Shown: in pieces, positions 1-10,784 of the stretch
How the letters are laid out: every line of letters begins with the position of its first letter
Numbering within the stretch: position 1 is the stretch's first letter
NCBI RefSeq assembly: GCF_001298105.1
Contig: NZ_LGJH01000162.1
Location: forward strand, 1 to 64,000
DNA from: Novosphingobium sp. ST904
Lineage (GTDB): Bacteria; Pseudomonadota; Alphaproteobacteria; Sphingomonadales; Sphingomonadaceae
Direction: 5' to 3'
Length of the DNA: 64,000 bases
Notes under the pieces: generated by a model
The model's input: the letters and a program-made list of their open reading frames with translations, nothing else
What the model was told of the DNA's origin: nothing
Database searches by the model: none
Translations under genes and position numbers: made by a program

Positions 1-35
1 GTCCCGGACCCGATCCGGGACGACGGGAACTGGCT

Positions 36-2876
36 TCAGTGTGCCGCGCCCCAGCTCAGGCCGGAGCCGATCTCGACGCCCAGCGGCACGTCCAGCGACA
101 CCGATGGCTCGGCCGCGCCCGCCATGACCGCGCGGATCACCTCGGATGCGGCCGCCACGTCGGCTTCGGGCAGTTCGAACACGAGTTCGTCGTGTACCTG
201 CAGCAACATGCGGACATGGCCGAGACCCGCCGCTTCGAGCGCCGGGTTCATGCGGACCATGGCGCGCTTGATGATGTCGGCGCTGGTGCCCTGGATCGGC
301 GCGTTGATCGCCGCGCGCTCGCTGCCCTGACGCTCGGCGCCGTTCTTCGAGGTGATGCGCGGGAACCAGGTCTTGCGGCCGAACAGCGTCTCCGAATAGC
401 CGCGCTCGCGCACCTGTTCGAGCGTGTGGACGATGTAGCGCTGGATGCCCGGGAAACGCTCGAAATAACGATCGATCATCGCCTGCGCCTCGTCGGCCTC
501 GGTACCGAGACGCCCGGCGAGGCCCCAGCGCGAGATGCCGTAGAGAATTGCGAAGTTGATCGTCTTGGCGCGTCCGCGCGTATCTCGGTCCACCGTGCCG
601 AACATCTCCATCGCCGTGCGCGAGTGGATATCCTCGCCCTGCGCGAAGGCTTCCTTCAGGCTCGGCACGTCGGCCATGTGCGCGGCAAGGCGCAGTTCGA
701 TCTGCGAATAGTCCGCGGCGAGCAGGACGTGGCCCGGCTCGGCCACGAAGCAGTCGCGGATCTGGCGGCCGATCTCGGTGCGGATCGGGATGTTCTGGAG
801 GTTCGGATCGGTGGAAGACAGGCGCCCGGTCTGCGCGCCGACAAGGCTGTAGCTGGTGTGGACACGCCCGGTCTTCGGGTTGATCGCCGCCTGAAGCGCC
901 TCGGTATAAGTGGAGCGCAGCTTGGACAGCTGGCGCCATTCCAGCACCTTGGTCGCCACTTCCGCGCCTTGCGAGGCGAGGCCTTCCAGCACCGACTGGT
1001 CGGTGGAATACTGGCCGCTCTTGCCCTTCTTGCCGCCCTTGTAGCCAAGCTTCTCGAACAGGATATCGCCCAGCTGCTTGGGGCTGCCGATGGTGAATTC
1101 CTGCCCGACCTTGCCATGGATCTCGCCTTCCAGCGCGCCGATGGCCTCGGCGAACTGGCTGGAGAGCCCGGCCAGCTTCTCCCGGTCCACCTTGATGCCG
1201 TGACGCTCCATCTGGGCCACCACGGGGATCAGCGGACGGTCCACGCGCTCGTAGATGCGCGTGCCGCCCTCATCGGACAGGCGCGGCTTGAGCAGCTTGT
1301 GCAGCCGCCAGGTGACGTCGGCATCCTCGGCCGCATAAGGCGTGGCCCGGTCGAGCGGGACTTCGCCGAAGGGGATCGCCTTCTTGCCGGTGCCGCAAAC
1401 GTCCTTGAACGCCATCGTCTTGTGCGAAAGGTGGCGCTCGGACAGTTCGTCCATGCCGTGACCGCCGCCGATACCCTCGATCTGGCGGCCCGCGTCGAGA
1501 CAGAAGCTGACGATCATGGTATCGTCCACCGGCGCCACGTCTATGCCGTGGCGAGCCAGGACGTTGAGGTCGTACTTGATGTTCTGGCCGACCTTGAGAA
1601 CCGCATCGCTTTCCAGCAGCGGCTTGAGCAGCGCCAGCGCGGTCTGAAGCGGCACCTGCTGCGGCTTCTCGGCGAACATGTCGGTGCCGCCGTGGCCCAG
1701 CGGAATGTAGCAGGCATCGTTCGGCCCGAGCGCGAGGCTGATGCCGGCAAGGTCCGCCTTCATCGCATCCAGCATCGAGGTCTCGGTGTCGACCGCCACC
1801 ACGTGGGCGGCGTGCGCCCGCGCCACCCAGCGCTCCAGCGCCTCGACCGTCTGCACGCATTCGTAGGCGGCATAGTCCACCGCCGGCCATTCCGGCAGCG
1901 GCTGACGCGCAGCGCCTTCGCCGGGACCGCTACCCGCGGTGACGGGCTTCGCCGGATGAAGCTGCGTTGCCCGTTCCGGGCTGCCATTGCCCGCGCCAAG
2001 GCGCTTGAGCAGGCTGGTGAAGCCGTGCTTGCCGAGGAAATCGGCGAGCGGCTGCGGCGGGATCGCGTCCAGCTTGAAATCCTCCAGCGCCATCGGCAGC
2101 GTGCAGTCTTCCTTCAGCGTGACCAGCACCTTGGACAGGCGCGCCTGCTCGGCCTGTTCGATCAGGCGTTCCTGCAGCTTGGACTTCTTCATCGACGGCG
2201 CGGCGGCGAGCGCGGATTCGAGATCCCCATAGTCCTGGATCAGCTTGGACGCGGTCTTGGGGCCGACGCCGAAAACGCCGGGCACGTTATCGACAGAGTC
2301 GCCCATCAGCGCCAGCACGTCGCCCACCTTCTCGGGCGGAACGCCGAACTTCTCGACCACTTCGGGAATGTCGATCCGCTGGTTCTTCATCGTGTCCAGC
2401 ATGTCTACGCAGCCGCCGCCGATGCCGCATTTGCCGACGAGCTGCATCAGGTCCTTGTCCGAGGACACGATCGTCACGTCCCAGCCCTGCGCGGTGGCGG
2501 CGCGGGCGTAGGAGGCGATGAGGTCGTCCGCCTCGAAGCCCGCTTCCTCGATGCAGGGGAGCGAGAACGCGCGTGTCGCGTCGCGGATCAGCGGGAACTG
2601 CGGAACCAGGTCTTCCGGCGGCGGCGGCCGGTTGGCCTTGTAGTCCTCGTAGATGTCGTTGCGGAACGAATGGCTTCCGGCATCGAGGATCACCGCAAGG
2701 TGGGTCGGACCGTCGGCCTTGTTGAGGTCGTCCGCCAGCTTCCACAGCATCGTCGTGTAGCCGTAGACCGCGCCGACCGGCGTCCCTTCGGGGTTCGTCA
2801 GGGGCGGCAGGCGGTGATAGGCGCGGAAGATATAGGCCGAGCCGTCGACGAGATAGAGATGCTGCTTGGAATCCAT
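36..2876 (-). CDS. polA: DNA polymerase I
   Basis: DNA polymerase I, about 946 residues, which fills gaps and removes RNA primers in replication and repair. The N-terminal third is the 5'-3' exonuclease (YLVDGSAYIFRAYH start). The middle proofreading domain keeps the DxE signature (VAVDTETS), and the C-terminal polymerase shows motif A (DYSQIELR), motif B (RAKTINFAILYG) and motif C (QVHDELVFE). I start at the ATG at 2876 (MDSKQHLYLVDG) because the 29 extra residues of the longer open frame are arginine-rich and unlike the family. It is a single leftward gene at the window edge. The long reading frame on the opposite strand is a high-GC shadow. Confidence 0.97.
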   Translation of the reverse strand: MDSKQHLYLVDGSAYIFRAYHRLPPLTNPEGTPVGAVYGYTTMLWKLADDLNKADGPTHLAVILDAGSHSFRNDIYEDYKANRPPPPEDLVPQFPLIRDATRAFSLPCIEEAGFEADDLIASYARAATAQGWDVTIVSSDKDLMQLVGKCGIGGGCVDMLDTMKNQRIDIPEVVEKFGVPPEKVGDVLALMGDSVDNVPGVFGVGPKTASKLIQDYGDLESALAAAPSMKKSKLQERLIEQAEQARLSKVLVTLKEDCTLPMALEDFKLDAIPPQPLADFLGKHGFTSLLKRLGAGNGSPERATQLHPAKPVTAGSGPGEGAARQPLPEWPAVDYAAYECVQTVEALERWVARAHAAHVVAVDTETSMLDAMKADLAGISLALGPNDACYIPLGHGGTDMFAEKPQQVPLQTALALLKPLLESDAVLKVGQNIKYDLNVLARHGIDVAPVDDTMIVSFCLDAGRQIEGIGGGHGMDELSERHLSHKTMAFKDVCGTGKKAIPFGEVPLDRATPYAAEDADVTWRLHKLLKPRLSDEGGTRIYERVDRPLIPVVAQMERHGIKVDREKLAGLSSQFAEAIGALEGEIHGKVGQEFTIGSPKQLGDILFEKLGYKGGKKGKSGQYSTDQSVLEGLASQGAEVATKVLEWRQLSKLRSTYTEALQAAINPKTGRVHTSYSLVGAQTGRLSSTDPNLQNIPIRTEIGRQIRDCFVAEPGHVLLAADYSQIELRLAAHMADVPSLKEAFAQGEDIHSRTAMEMFGTVDRDTRGRAKTINFAILYGISRWGLAGRLGTEADEAQAMIDRYFERFPGIQRYIVHTLEQVRERGYSETLFGRKTWFPRITSKNGAERQGSERAAINAPIQGTSADIIKRAMVRMNPALEAAGLGHVRMLLQVHDELVFELPEADVAAASEVIRAVMAGAAEPSVSLDVPLGVEIGSGLSWGAAH

Positions 2877-3098
2877 GGCATGATCCGTAGCAGCGTGGGC
2901 ACCAGCCGTCAGCAGCCCAGTGCGACGAGACGGGTGAAATCGCCGGGAACAAATTCGCTCCACCGCCGTTTGCCCGCGACTGCTTGAAACGCATTTGCGA
3001 CCGGCTTAGTTTCGCTCCCCACGGGGCGAAGCCGCCCGCATCTGCGCGGATGGGCTCACGGGGTTTGTCTTTTCAGCAAACGAGGGAATACCGAAATT

Positions 3099-3419
3099 AT
3101 GCGCAAGATCGTTATCGTCGCCACTGCCGCCGCCGCGGCCCTGTCGCTCGCCGCCTGCTCGGAAAAGACGCAGGACGCCGCCTCCGACACCGCAACCTCG
3201 GCCGCGAGCGACTTCTCGGAAGCCGCCGAAGACGTGGGTGACACCGTCAACGATCTCGGCGCCAAGGCCTCCGATGCCGCCGACGATACCAAGGACGCCG
3301 CCAAGGACGCCCTGAAGCAGGCCGAAAAGACCACGGACGATATCGCCGCAGACGCCGAAAAGGCCGCTGCCGACGTGACCGACGCCGAAGGCCAGCCGCA
3401 CGACACCCCGCAGCACTGA
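3099..3419 (+). CDS. small Ala/Asp-rich lipoprotein
   Basis: A 106-residue exported lipoprotein. The N-terminus (MRKIVIVATAAAAALSLAAC) is a signal peptide ending in a lipobox LAAC. The mature part is low-complexity Ala/Asp/Lys with repeated helical units such as DAADDTKDAAKDALKQAEK, resembling LEA-like or entericidin-type amphipathic repeats. No enzymatic motif is visible. A role as a periplasmic or envelope stress protein is only an inference. It is followed by a strong hairpin terminator. Confidence 0.8.
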   Translation: MRKIVIVATAAAAALSLAACSEKTQDAASDTATSAASDFSEAAEDVGDTVNDLGAKASDAADDTKDAAKDALKQAEKTTDDIAADAEKAAADVTDAEGQPHDTPQH

Positions 3420-3437
3420 GCCGCCGGGCAGACAACG

Positions 3438-3475
3438 AAAAAGGCGCGGGGACAGTGTCTCCGGCGCCTTTTTTT
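3438..3475. terminator. bidirectional intrinsic terminator
   Basis: An A-rich run, then GGCGC...GCGCC with a further GGACA/TGTCT-type inner pairing, then a run of seven T. It lies between the lipoprotein gene and the convergent beta-lactamase-like gene, and the A/T tracts on both sides let it serve both strands. Confidence 0.8.
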
Positions 3476-3504
3476 CATGCCCCCCGGTTTTTCATGCCCC
3501 CCGG

Positions 3505-4532
3505 TCAGCGCGCGGCGGTGCGATAACCCGGAGCTTCGGCCAGATAGCCGTTGTAGATGGTGCGGGCGATGCTGGCGATACGTGCTTCGCGGTTCGGGCG
3601 CGTGCCCTGCCCGGTAACGTAGATCGCCACGGCATAAGCGTGGCCGTCCGCCGTTTCTATGATGCCGATATCGCTGGACGTGTTGTTGAGCGAACCCGTC
3701 TTGTGCGAAACCGAGACTTCCGCCGGCAATCCGGCACGAATGCGGCGCTTGCCGGTCACGCAGCGGCTCATCGCGCCCAGCAGCACATCGCGGCCCTGCT
3801 GGCTCATCCACTTGCCCTGGTAGATTCCCGATAGCAGCTGGACCACGGCGATCGGGGTGGCACTGTCGCGCTTGTCCACCACCTTGGCCGGATCGATGGC
3901 GCCATCGTCACGCACCAGCGTCGCGATGTCGCGGTCGATGTGCCAGTCGTCGATACCCGTGCGGCGCACCCAGGCGTTTACCGCCGAAGGCCCGCCCACC
4001 ACCTTGAGCAGGGCATCGGTGGCGTAGTTGTTGGAGCGGGTGATCATCAGCTCGATAAGCTGGCGCGCGCTCATGTAGGTTCCGGCCCGGACCGGCGCCA
4101 CCGCGCTGGAAAACGGCGCGGAAGGCACCGGCACCATCAGCGGAAATTCGCTGGAAAGCGTCCACTTGCCCTTGTCCACGCCTTCGAGGAACGTCGCGGC
4201 GATGGCGATCTTGCTGGTGCTGGCCATCGGGAAACGCTGGTTCCCCAGCACGTCCACCATGCGGCCGCTGGAAAGGTCCATCGCGGCAACGCCGATACCC
4301 CCCTGCGAGCTTCCGCCACGGCGGCCAGTTGCTTGCCGAAATCGCTCGAATAGGTTCGCGGGGCACGCTGTTCGGTGCCGAAGACCGAATCGAACGAATC
4401 CTGCACATCGTTGATGGAGCCCGCATGGGCAGGCGCCAAGGAAAACGCGGCGAGCGCCACGGCGGCCGCGGCCTGAAGGAAGCGTCGCGGTGCATTGCCG
4501 CTCCGCGAGAGGAGTTTCTCTGCCCCGATCAT
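3505..4532 (-). CDS. class A beta-lactamase-like serine hydrolase (frameshifted)
   Basis: Exported penicillin-recognising serine hydrolase. The N-terminus from 4532 (MIGAEKLLSR..., then a hydrophobic stretch ending APAHA) is a signal peptide. The catalytic SxxK is in FPMASTSKIAIA and the KTG box is in SHKTGSLNN. The usual SDN box reads SNN (ITRSNNYATD) and the omega-loop ExxLN is not recognisable (WHIDRDIATL), so classical beta-lactam hydrolysis is doubtful. The frame breaks at a run of six C at 4298-4303: upstream codes ...AVAEARRG, and the next frame continues GIGVAAMDLSSGRM. One extra G on the coding strand would restore a single ~340-residue protein. A residual sequencing deletion is likely. 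Confidence 0.75.
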
Positions 4533-4693
4533 GCAGATCCCACCCTGTTCTTGTACATGTTCCCGAGAGTTACGCCGAACGAGATAAAACGCCAGCCTCG
4601 CGCGACGAAATGCATGACCCATGCGGGCAATTGCTTGGAATCGTAAAATCCTGTCGCTGAGATGAACGAATCCATCCGTTTTGAATCGCAAAA

Positions 4694-4729
4694 CGAAAAA
4701 GGGCCGGAAGGATCGCTCCTTCCGGCCCC
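4694..4729 (-). terminator. groEL intrinsic terminator
   Basis: A perfect 12-bp stem (GGGCCGGAAGGA at 4701-4712 with its complement at 4717-4728) and a 4-nt loop. On the minus strand it is followed by a T-rich tract, directly downstream of groEL. Confidence 0.85.
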
Positions 4730-4754
4730 AATTCGCGTCGGTGACGTGAGCGCT

Positions 4755-6398
<1,644 letters not shown>

Positions 6399-6446
6399 TT
6401 TGAATTCCTTATAGAAAATCTGTAAAAATGCAGAAAATCAGAATGC

Positions 6447-6734
6447 TCAGCCGATAACGCCGAGGATGTCCGATTCCTTCATGATCAGCAGGTCTTCACC
6501 GCCGACCTTGACTTCGGTGCCGGACCACTTGCCGAACAGCACGCGGTCGCCGACGGCGACGTCGAGCGGAGTGATGGTGCCGTTTTCGGCGCGGGCGCCG
6601 GTGCCGACGGCGACGATTTCGCCTTCAGCCGGCTTTTCCTTGGCGCTGTCGGGGATGATGATGCCACCGGCCGTCTTTTCTTCGGCCTCGACGCGGCGCA
6701 CGAGAACACGGTCGTGCAGCGGGCGGAAAGTCAT
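6447..6734 (-). CDS. groES: co-chaperonin GroES
   Basis: 10-kDa co-chaperonin, 95 residues, the lid of the GroEL chamber. It starts MTFRPLHDRVLVRRVE and contains the mobile-loop segment EEKTAGGIIIPDSAKEKP. The start at 6734 is chosen over the longer open frame because it matches the family N-terminus. It is the first gene of groESL, 39 bp from the CIRCE operator. Confidence 0.98.
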   Translation of the reverse strand: MTFRPLHDRVLVRRVEAEEKTAGGIIIPDSAKEKPAEGEIVAVGTGARAENGTITPLDVAVGDRVLFGKWSGTEVKVGGEDLLIMKESDILGVIG

Positions 6735-6772
6735 GGGATTCTCCCTACGAACTAAAAGGGCAAGAAACTGGA

Positions 6773-6799
6773 TTGGCACTCAAGGTTGGAGAGTGCCAA
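6773..6799. promoter_or_regulatory. CIRCE operator (HrcA site)
   Basis: Perfect inverted repeat TTGGCACTC-N9-GAGTGCCAA, 9+9+9 bp, just upstream of groES. It matches the CIRCE consensus TTAGCACTC-N9-GAGTGCTAA with one compensated base pair changed, so HrcA repression and heat induction of groESL are expected. Confidence 0.95.
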
Positions 6800-6892
6800 C
6801 GGGCGTGGATATGGTTCCCGCCGCAGGCGCCGTCAAGCAGGTCGCCTCCAAAAAATTCTCACCCGGTATGGGCGCGGGATGAGACGAGACGG

Positions 6893-8272
6893 TTACACCC
6901 GGTCGAGATGGAACTCGTCGCGCCAGTGCCAGCGCGCCAGCAGCAGGACCGCGGCCACCGTCAGCCCCACTGCGAGGCCGATCCACACACCCACGCCTTC
7001 CAGCCCGGTGTAGAGGCCCAGCACCGCCGAAGTGGCGAAGCCTGCCGCCCAGTATCCGAACAGGGCGATCGCCATCGGCACGCGGGTATCCTGGATGCCG
7101 CGCAGCGCGCCTGCCGCCACGGCCTGCAGGCCGTCGGTAAGCTGAAATATCGCCGCCACGAACAGGAAATCGAGCGCAAAGTGCACGAGTACGGCGTTCT
7201 GCGGCGCCGTCACGTCGACATAGGCCGAGAGGATGAATCGCGGCGCCAGCAGCATCGTCGAGGCGGAGATGACCATGAAGATCATCGCGACGGTGATCGC
7301 CGCCCAGCCCGCCCGGCCCACGCCGCCGCGATTGCCCGCGCCGTAGTGATAGCCGACCCGGATCGTCGCCGCCTGCCCTACGCCGAACGGCACCTGGAAC
7401 GCGAAGGCGGCGATCTGAAGCGCCACGGTATGCGCGGCCAGTTGCGCCTCGCCGATGCGGCCCATCAGGAAGGCCGCGCCGCTGAACAGGCCGCCCTCGG
7501 CGATGAGGGTGGCCGCGATCGGCAGGCCGAGCGCGAGGATCTGGCGCAGTCGCTGCCATTCGGGCCGCCACAGCCGTCCCAGCACATGATAGCGCCGCAA
7601 CCGCCGATCGGCGCGGATGGCGACGACATAGGCCAGCACCGTCGCGCAGGCGGTGGTGATGCTGGCGATCGCCGAGCCCGTCAGGCCCAGCGCGGGAAAG
7701 CCGAAATGGCCGAACACCAGCACGTAGTTCCCTGCTGCGTTCACGGCGATCGCAAGGGCCGTTATCATCGTCGCGAAGATCGGCCGCCCGAGCGCCGAAA
7801 CGAAAGTGCGCAGGACGTTGGCGATCGTCATCGGCAATACCGCGAGCGACACGACCTTGAGGAACGCCGCCGACAGGACGGAGACTTCGGGGTCCTGCCC
7901 GGTCGCCGTCATCAGCAGTTCGCCGAGGTGCGAAAGGGCGATGGCGCCAAGGCTGAACATCGCCGCCACCCACAGCGCCATGCGTGCCGAGCGCCGCACT
8001 TCGCGCACGGCATGGCGGCGGCGGCCGATTTCGGCGGCGATCAGCGGCGCCACGGCGCTGGTCACGCCGTTGATCCCCATCATCATCAGCGCAACGATGG
8101 CGATGGCAAGGCTGGACGCCGCCAGCGATTGCTGGCCGAGACGGGCCACGAAGATCACGTCGGTGGCAAAGACCGCCATCTGCAGCAGGTTGGCGAGCGC
8201 CAGCGGCCCCGCAAGGCGCAGGGTAGCGGCCAGTTCGGCCCGGAAAGTCGAAGGAAGATGATGCGTCGCCAT
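6893..8272 (-). CDS. MATE family multidrug efflux transporter
   Basis: An inner-membrane exporter of 459 residues with about 12 hydrophobic segments in two homologous halves, the usual MATE/NorM length. Typical sequences include LALANLLQMAVFATDVIFVARLG in the first helix pair and LGLPIAATLIAEGGLFSGAAF at the start of the second half. It should export cationic compounds by Na+ or H+ antiport; the substrate cannot be read from sequence. It stands alone, leftward. Confidence 0.93.
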   Translation of the reverse strand: MATHHLPSTFRAELAATLRLAGPLALANLLQMAVFATDVIFVARLGQQSLAASSLAIAIVALMMMGINGVTSAVAPLIAAEIGRRRHAVREVRRSARMALWVAAMFSLGAIALSHLGELLMTATGQDPEVSVLSAAFLKVVSLAVLPMTIANVLRTFVSALGRPIFATMITALAIAVNAAGNYVLVFGHFGFPALGLTGSAIASITTACATVLAYVVAIRADRRLRRYHVLGRLWRPEWQRLRQILALGLPIAATLIAEGGLFSGAAFLMGRIGEAQLAAHTVALQIAAFAFQVPFGVGQAATIRVGYHYGAGNRGGVGRAGWAAITVAMIFMVISASTMLLAPRFILSAYVDVTAPQNAVLVHFALDFLFVAAIFQLTDGLQAVAAGALRGIQDTRVPMAIALFGYWAAGFATSAVLGLYTGLEGVGVWIGLAVGLTVAAVLLLARWHWRDEFHLDRV

Positions 8273-8404
8273 TGTCGGCCCGGCGATAGGCGCTGGAATT
8301 GTGGGACGAAAGCACTATTCGCTTCAAGTCTCGATGAATTGCTATAAAATAGAATATTCGAGACCCATGACCTTGAAAAGAAACCGTCCCACAGGAGAGA
8401 ATGC

Positions 8405-8878
8405 ATGAAGTTCAGGGCCCTCCCCCTTGCCCTTGCGCTGCCACTTGCGGTGCCGCTTGCCATGCTGGGCGGTTGCGGCGGTTCGGGCGGCGAACAGGGC
8501 AAGGCCGCGGAACCTGCCGAAGAAACTTCGCCGGCTGCTGCCGTCCCGGCTTCTACATCGGCCCCGGCTTCCGCCTCGGCGCCCACATCCCAGCCTCCTG
8601 CGGCCTTCGCGACCTGCCGTTCGTGCCATTCGGTGGAGCCGGGCAAGAACGGGGTCGGCCCCTCGCTGTTCGGCATCGTCGGGACCAGGGCGGGCGACGT
8701 TCCGGGCTACAACTTCAGCCCCGCCCTGAAGAACTCCGGCGTGACCTGGGATCGCCAGTCACTCGACACCTGGCTGCAGGGGCCGATGAAGATGGTGCCG
8801 GGCACGAAGATGGTGATCGGCGTGCCGAACCCTGAAAAGCGCAAGGAAGTCATCGACTACCTCGAAACCCTGAAGTGA
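8405..8878 (+). CDS. class I cytochrome c, lipoprotein-anchored
   Basis: A 157-residue periplasmic mono-heme cytochrome c. The signal peptide ends in a lipobox (LGGC), followed by a Ala/Pro/Ser-rich linker, then the heme site CRSCH and the axial-methionine region around GPMKMVPGTKMV. The fold is the c550/c2 type seen in sphingomonads as a soluble or membrane-tethered electron carrier. The start has GGAGAG upstream (AGGAGAGAATGC). No oxidase gene is adjacent. Confidence 0.88.
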   Translation: MKFRALPLALALPLAVPLAMLGGCGGSGGEQGKAAEPAEETSPAAAVPASTSAPASASAPTSQPPAAFATCRSCHSVEPGKNGVGPSLFGIVGTRAGDVPGYNFSPALKNSGVTWDRQSLDTWLQGPMKMVPGTKMVIGVPNPEKRKEVIDYLETLK

Positions 8879-8996
8879 CGCCGGCGTCCGGCGTCCACCC
8901 GGTTACGATCCGCGACAATTTGCGACGGCGCTCCTGCACGACCCGCTGCTAGGAATGCCCATGGTGCGACATGGGTTTCCAGCAGAAGAAGAACGC

Positions 8997-9983
8997 ATGG
9001 ACAGACAGGAACGGGAAGGCCTCCACGCCGACCTGACGCGGATCGAGCGCATGAACATCGACCGCCGCCGAATGCTTTCGCTTGGCGCGATGGTCGGTAT
9101 CGGAGGCGGGGTGGCCGCGCTTGCCGGATGCGCATCCCCGGCAGGCTGGGACGGCCCCGGCGGCCCTCCTCCGCCGGACGGACGGTTCGGACCGCCTCCG
9201 GGGGACTTGGGCAGCATGGGTCCGGGCAGCATGGGTCCGGGCAGCATCGGTCCGGGCGGCCATCCCGGCGGACCACCTCCACACATGGACAACGGCCCCG
9301 TCGTCACCGCCACCGCGCCGGACGGCAATCGCTGCGTGTCCTTCGCCCCCGAAACGCAGGGCCCCTATCCCGCCGACGGTTCGAACGGCGCGCGCGGGGC
9401 GATCTCCAACGTGCTCGGCCAGTCAGGCCTGCGACGGCAGGATATTCGCGGCGATATCGGTGGCGGCCACGACGTGGCGGGCGTTCCGCTCGAACTCACG
9501 CTGCGGTTGGTGGACGTCAACACGGGCTGCGCGCCGCTGGCGGGCTATGCCGTATACCTCTGGCACTGCGATCCTGCCGGGCAGTACTCGCTCTACGACC
9601 AGCCGGAACGGTCCTGGCTGCGCGGCCTCCAGGTCGCGGACGCCGATGGACTGGTGCGGTTCAGCACGATCGTTCCCGGCTGCTACATGGGCCGCTTCCC
9701 GCACATCCATTTCGAAGCCTTCGCAAGCCTGGACGTCGCCACCGCCGGCAAGTTCGCGCGGCTGACCTCCCAGCTCGCGGTGCCCGCCGACGCGTGCGAT
9801 GCCGCTTACCGGCAGCCTGCCTATACGCGTTCGGTCCGACCCTGGGCGCAATCGCGAGACATCGCGCGCGACATGGTGTTCGGCGACAATGGCGCCGAGC
9901 GGCTCAAGGCGATGACGCTGGAAGTGACGGGCTCGGCGCGCGAGGGCTTCAAGGGCCGCGCGCTGATCGGGCTACCGGGATAA
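8997..9983 (+). CDS. secreted intradiol ring-cleavage dioxygenase-like protein
   Basis: About 328 residues. A Tat- or Sec-like export segment (DRRRMLSLGAMVGIGGG... ending ALAGC, a lipobox) is followed by a Gly/Pro/Met linker with three tandem GPGSMG/GPGSIG units and then an intradiol dioxygenase fold. Likely non-heme iron ligands are in VYLWHCDPAGQYSLYD and PGCYMGRFPHIHFE (two Tyr, two His). Exported members of this family are often annotated as protocatechuate dioxygenase beta-like, with unknown substrates. Start uncertain: ATGs at 8955, 8997 and 9051 are in frame. Confidence 0.8.
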   Translation: MDRQEREGLHADLTRIERMNIDRRRMLSLGAMVGIGGGVAALAGCASPAGWDGPGGPPPPDGRFGPPPGDLGSMGPGSMGPGSIGPGGHPGGPPPHMDNGPVVTATAPDGNRCVSFAPETQGPYPADGSNGARGAISNVLGQSGLRRQDIRGDIGGGHDVAGVPLELTLRLVDVNTGCAPLAGYAVYLWHCDPAGQYSLYDQPERSWLRGLQVADADGLVRFSTIVPGCYMGRFPHIHFEAFASLDVATAGKFARLTSQLAVPADACDAAYRQPAYTRSVRPWAQSRDIARDMVFGDNGAERLKAMTLEVTGSAREGFKGRALIGLPG

Positions 9984-9985
9984 AT

Positions 9986-10019
9986 GGAACGGCGCCGCAG
10001 GGGGGCGCGGCGCCGTTCC
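9986..10019. terminator. hairpin terminator candidate
   Basis: A 13-bp perfect stem (GGAACGGCGCCGC and its complement) with an 8-nt loop starts 3 bp after the dioxygenase stop codon. The T-tract is weak, so termination is inferred from stem strength and position between convergent genes. Confidence 0.65.
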
Positions 10020-10075
10020 TTCATCCGGCCTTCGCAAAAAAGGGGGGTGCGCGAAGACCGGGAAACCGTTTCGTG

Positions 10076-10702
10076 TCAGACCTTTCTGCCCGGCAGATCC
10101 TGCTGCTGTTCCACCGGCTTCTCGGCCTTGGCGGGGATCGCGCGGTCGCCGGGGCGGGCAGCATCGCATCCGTCGGAGGCCGCCTGCGTCATCTGCGGAG
10201 CCGCGCCCGAACCGTCCGAGCTATAGGAAACCGAGCGCGTGCAGCCATTGCCGTCGGTAGACGAGGAGTAATACGTCACATGCATGCCCTGGGGGGTGTC
10301 CCCCGCCGTCAGGAGGCGCGGGGTGCCTTGGGCATTGCCGGTGGCGACCGCCTGCTGCTGCATCTGCACGGCATGTTGCTGCATGAGCGCGGCCTGCTGC
10401 ATCATGGCGTTCATCCGCGCATCCATGATCGCGGAAATCTGCTCCATCTGCGAGAAAGGATCGACCATGGCAGGAATATCGCCGTCCTGCCGTGCGGAGG
10501 CTGCCCGGACATCAGCGGGAACGATCTCTACCCGCGGGGCGACATCGCCGGTGTAGCGGACGTGGACCACCGAGCCGTCCGGCGCATCCACCTTCATCGT
10601 ATGGAGCCCGGCCGTGGCCGCCTCCGCTACTCCCGCCCCGAGGAGGGCAAGCGCAGCGGCACCGAAAAGATACTTCCTCGAAGGCATTCTCATCGTTCGC
10701 AT
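10076..10702 (-). CDS. secreted Met/Gln-rich protein of unknown function
   Basis: 208 residues with a signal peptide (KYLFGAAALALLGAGVAEA). The middle has a striking Met/Gln-rich helix (MNAMMQQAALMQQHAVQMQQ), followed by a C-terminal part with two cysteines (NGCTRSV, SDGCDAA) that could form a disulfide. I do not recognise the family. Met/Gln/His-rich exported helices sometimes bind copper, but that is speculation. Transcribed leftward, convergent with the dioxygenase gene. Confidence 0.72.
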   Translation of the reverse strand: MRTMRMPSRKYLFGAAALALLGAGVAEAATAGLHTMKVDAPDGSVVHVRYTGDVAPRVEIVPADVRAASARQDGDIPAMVDPFSQMEQISAIMDARMNAMMQQAALMQQHAVQMQQQAVATGNAQGTPRLLTAGDTPQGMHVTYYSSSTDGNGCTRSVSYSSDGSGAAPQMTQAASDGCDAARPGDRAIPAKAEKPVEQQQDLPGRKV

Positions 10703-10784
10703 GGGGGAATTACTCCTGTGACTCGACCCTTTCGCGAAGCCCGAAGCTGCCTTGGCCAAGCTGAACGCCAGATGACGGAACGGC

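Noticed and set aside
39..2987. 982-codon reading frame antisense to polA
   Set aside because: High-GC antisense shadow; Arg/Ala/His-rich without domains, while polA motifs on the other strand are complete.
6399..6446. Separate promoter or terminator between groES and groEL
   Set aside because: The 48-bp gap shows no hairpin or clear -35/-10; the genes read as one operon.
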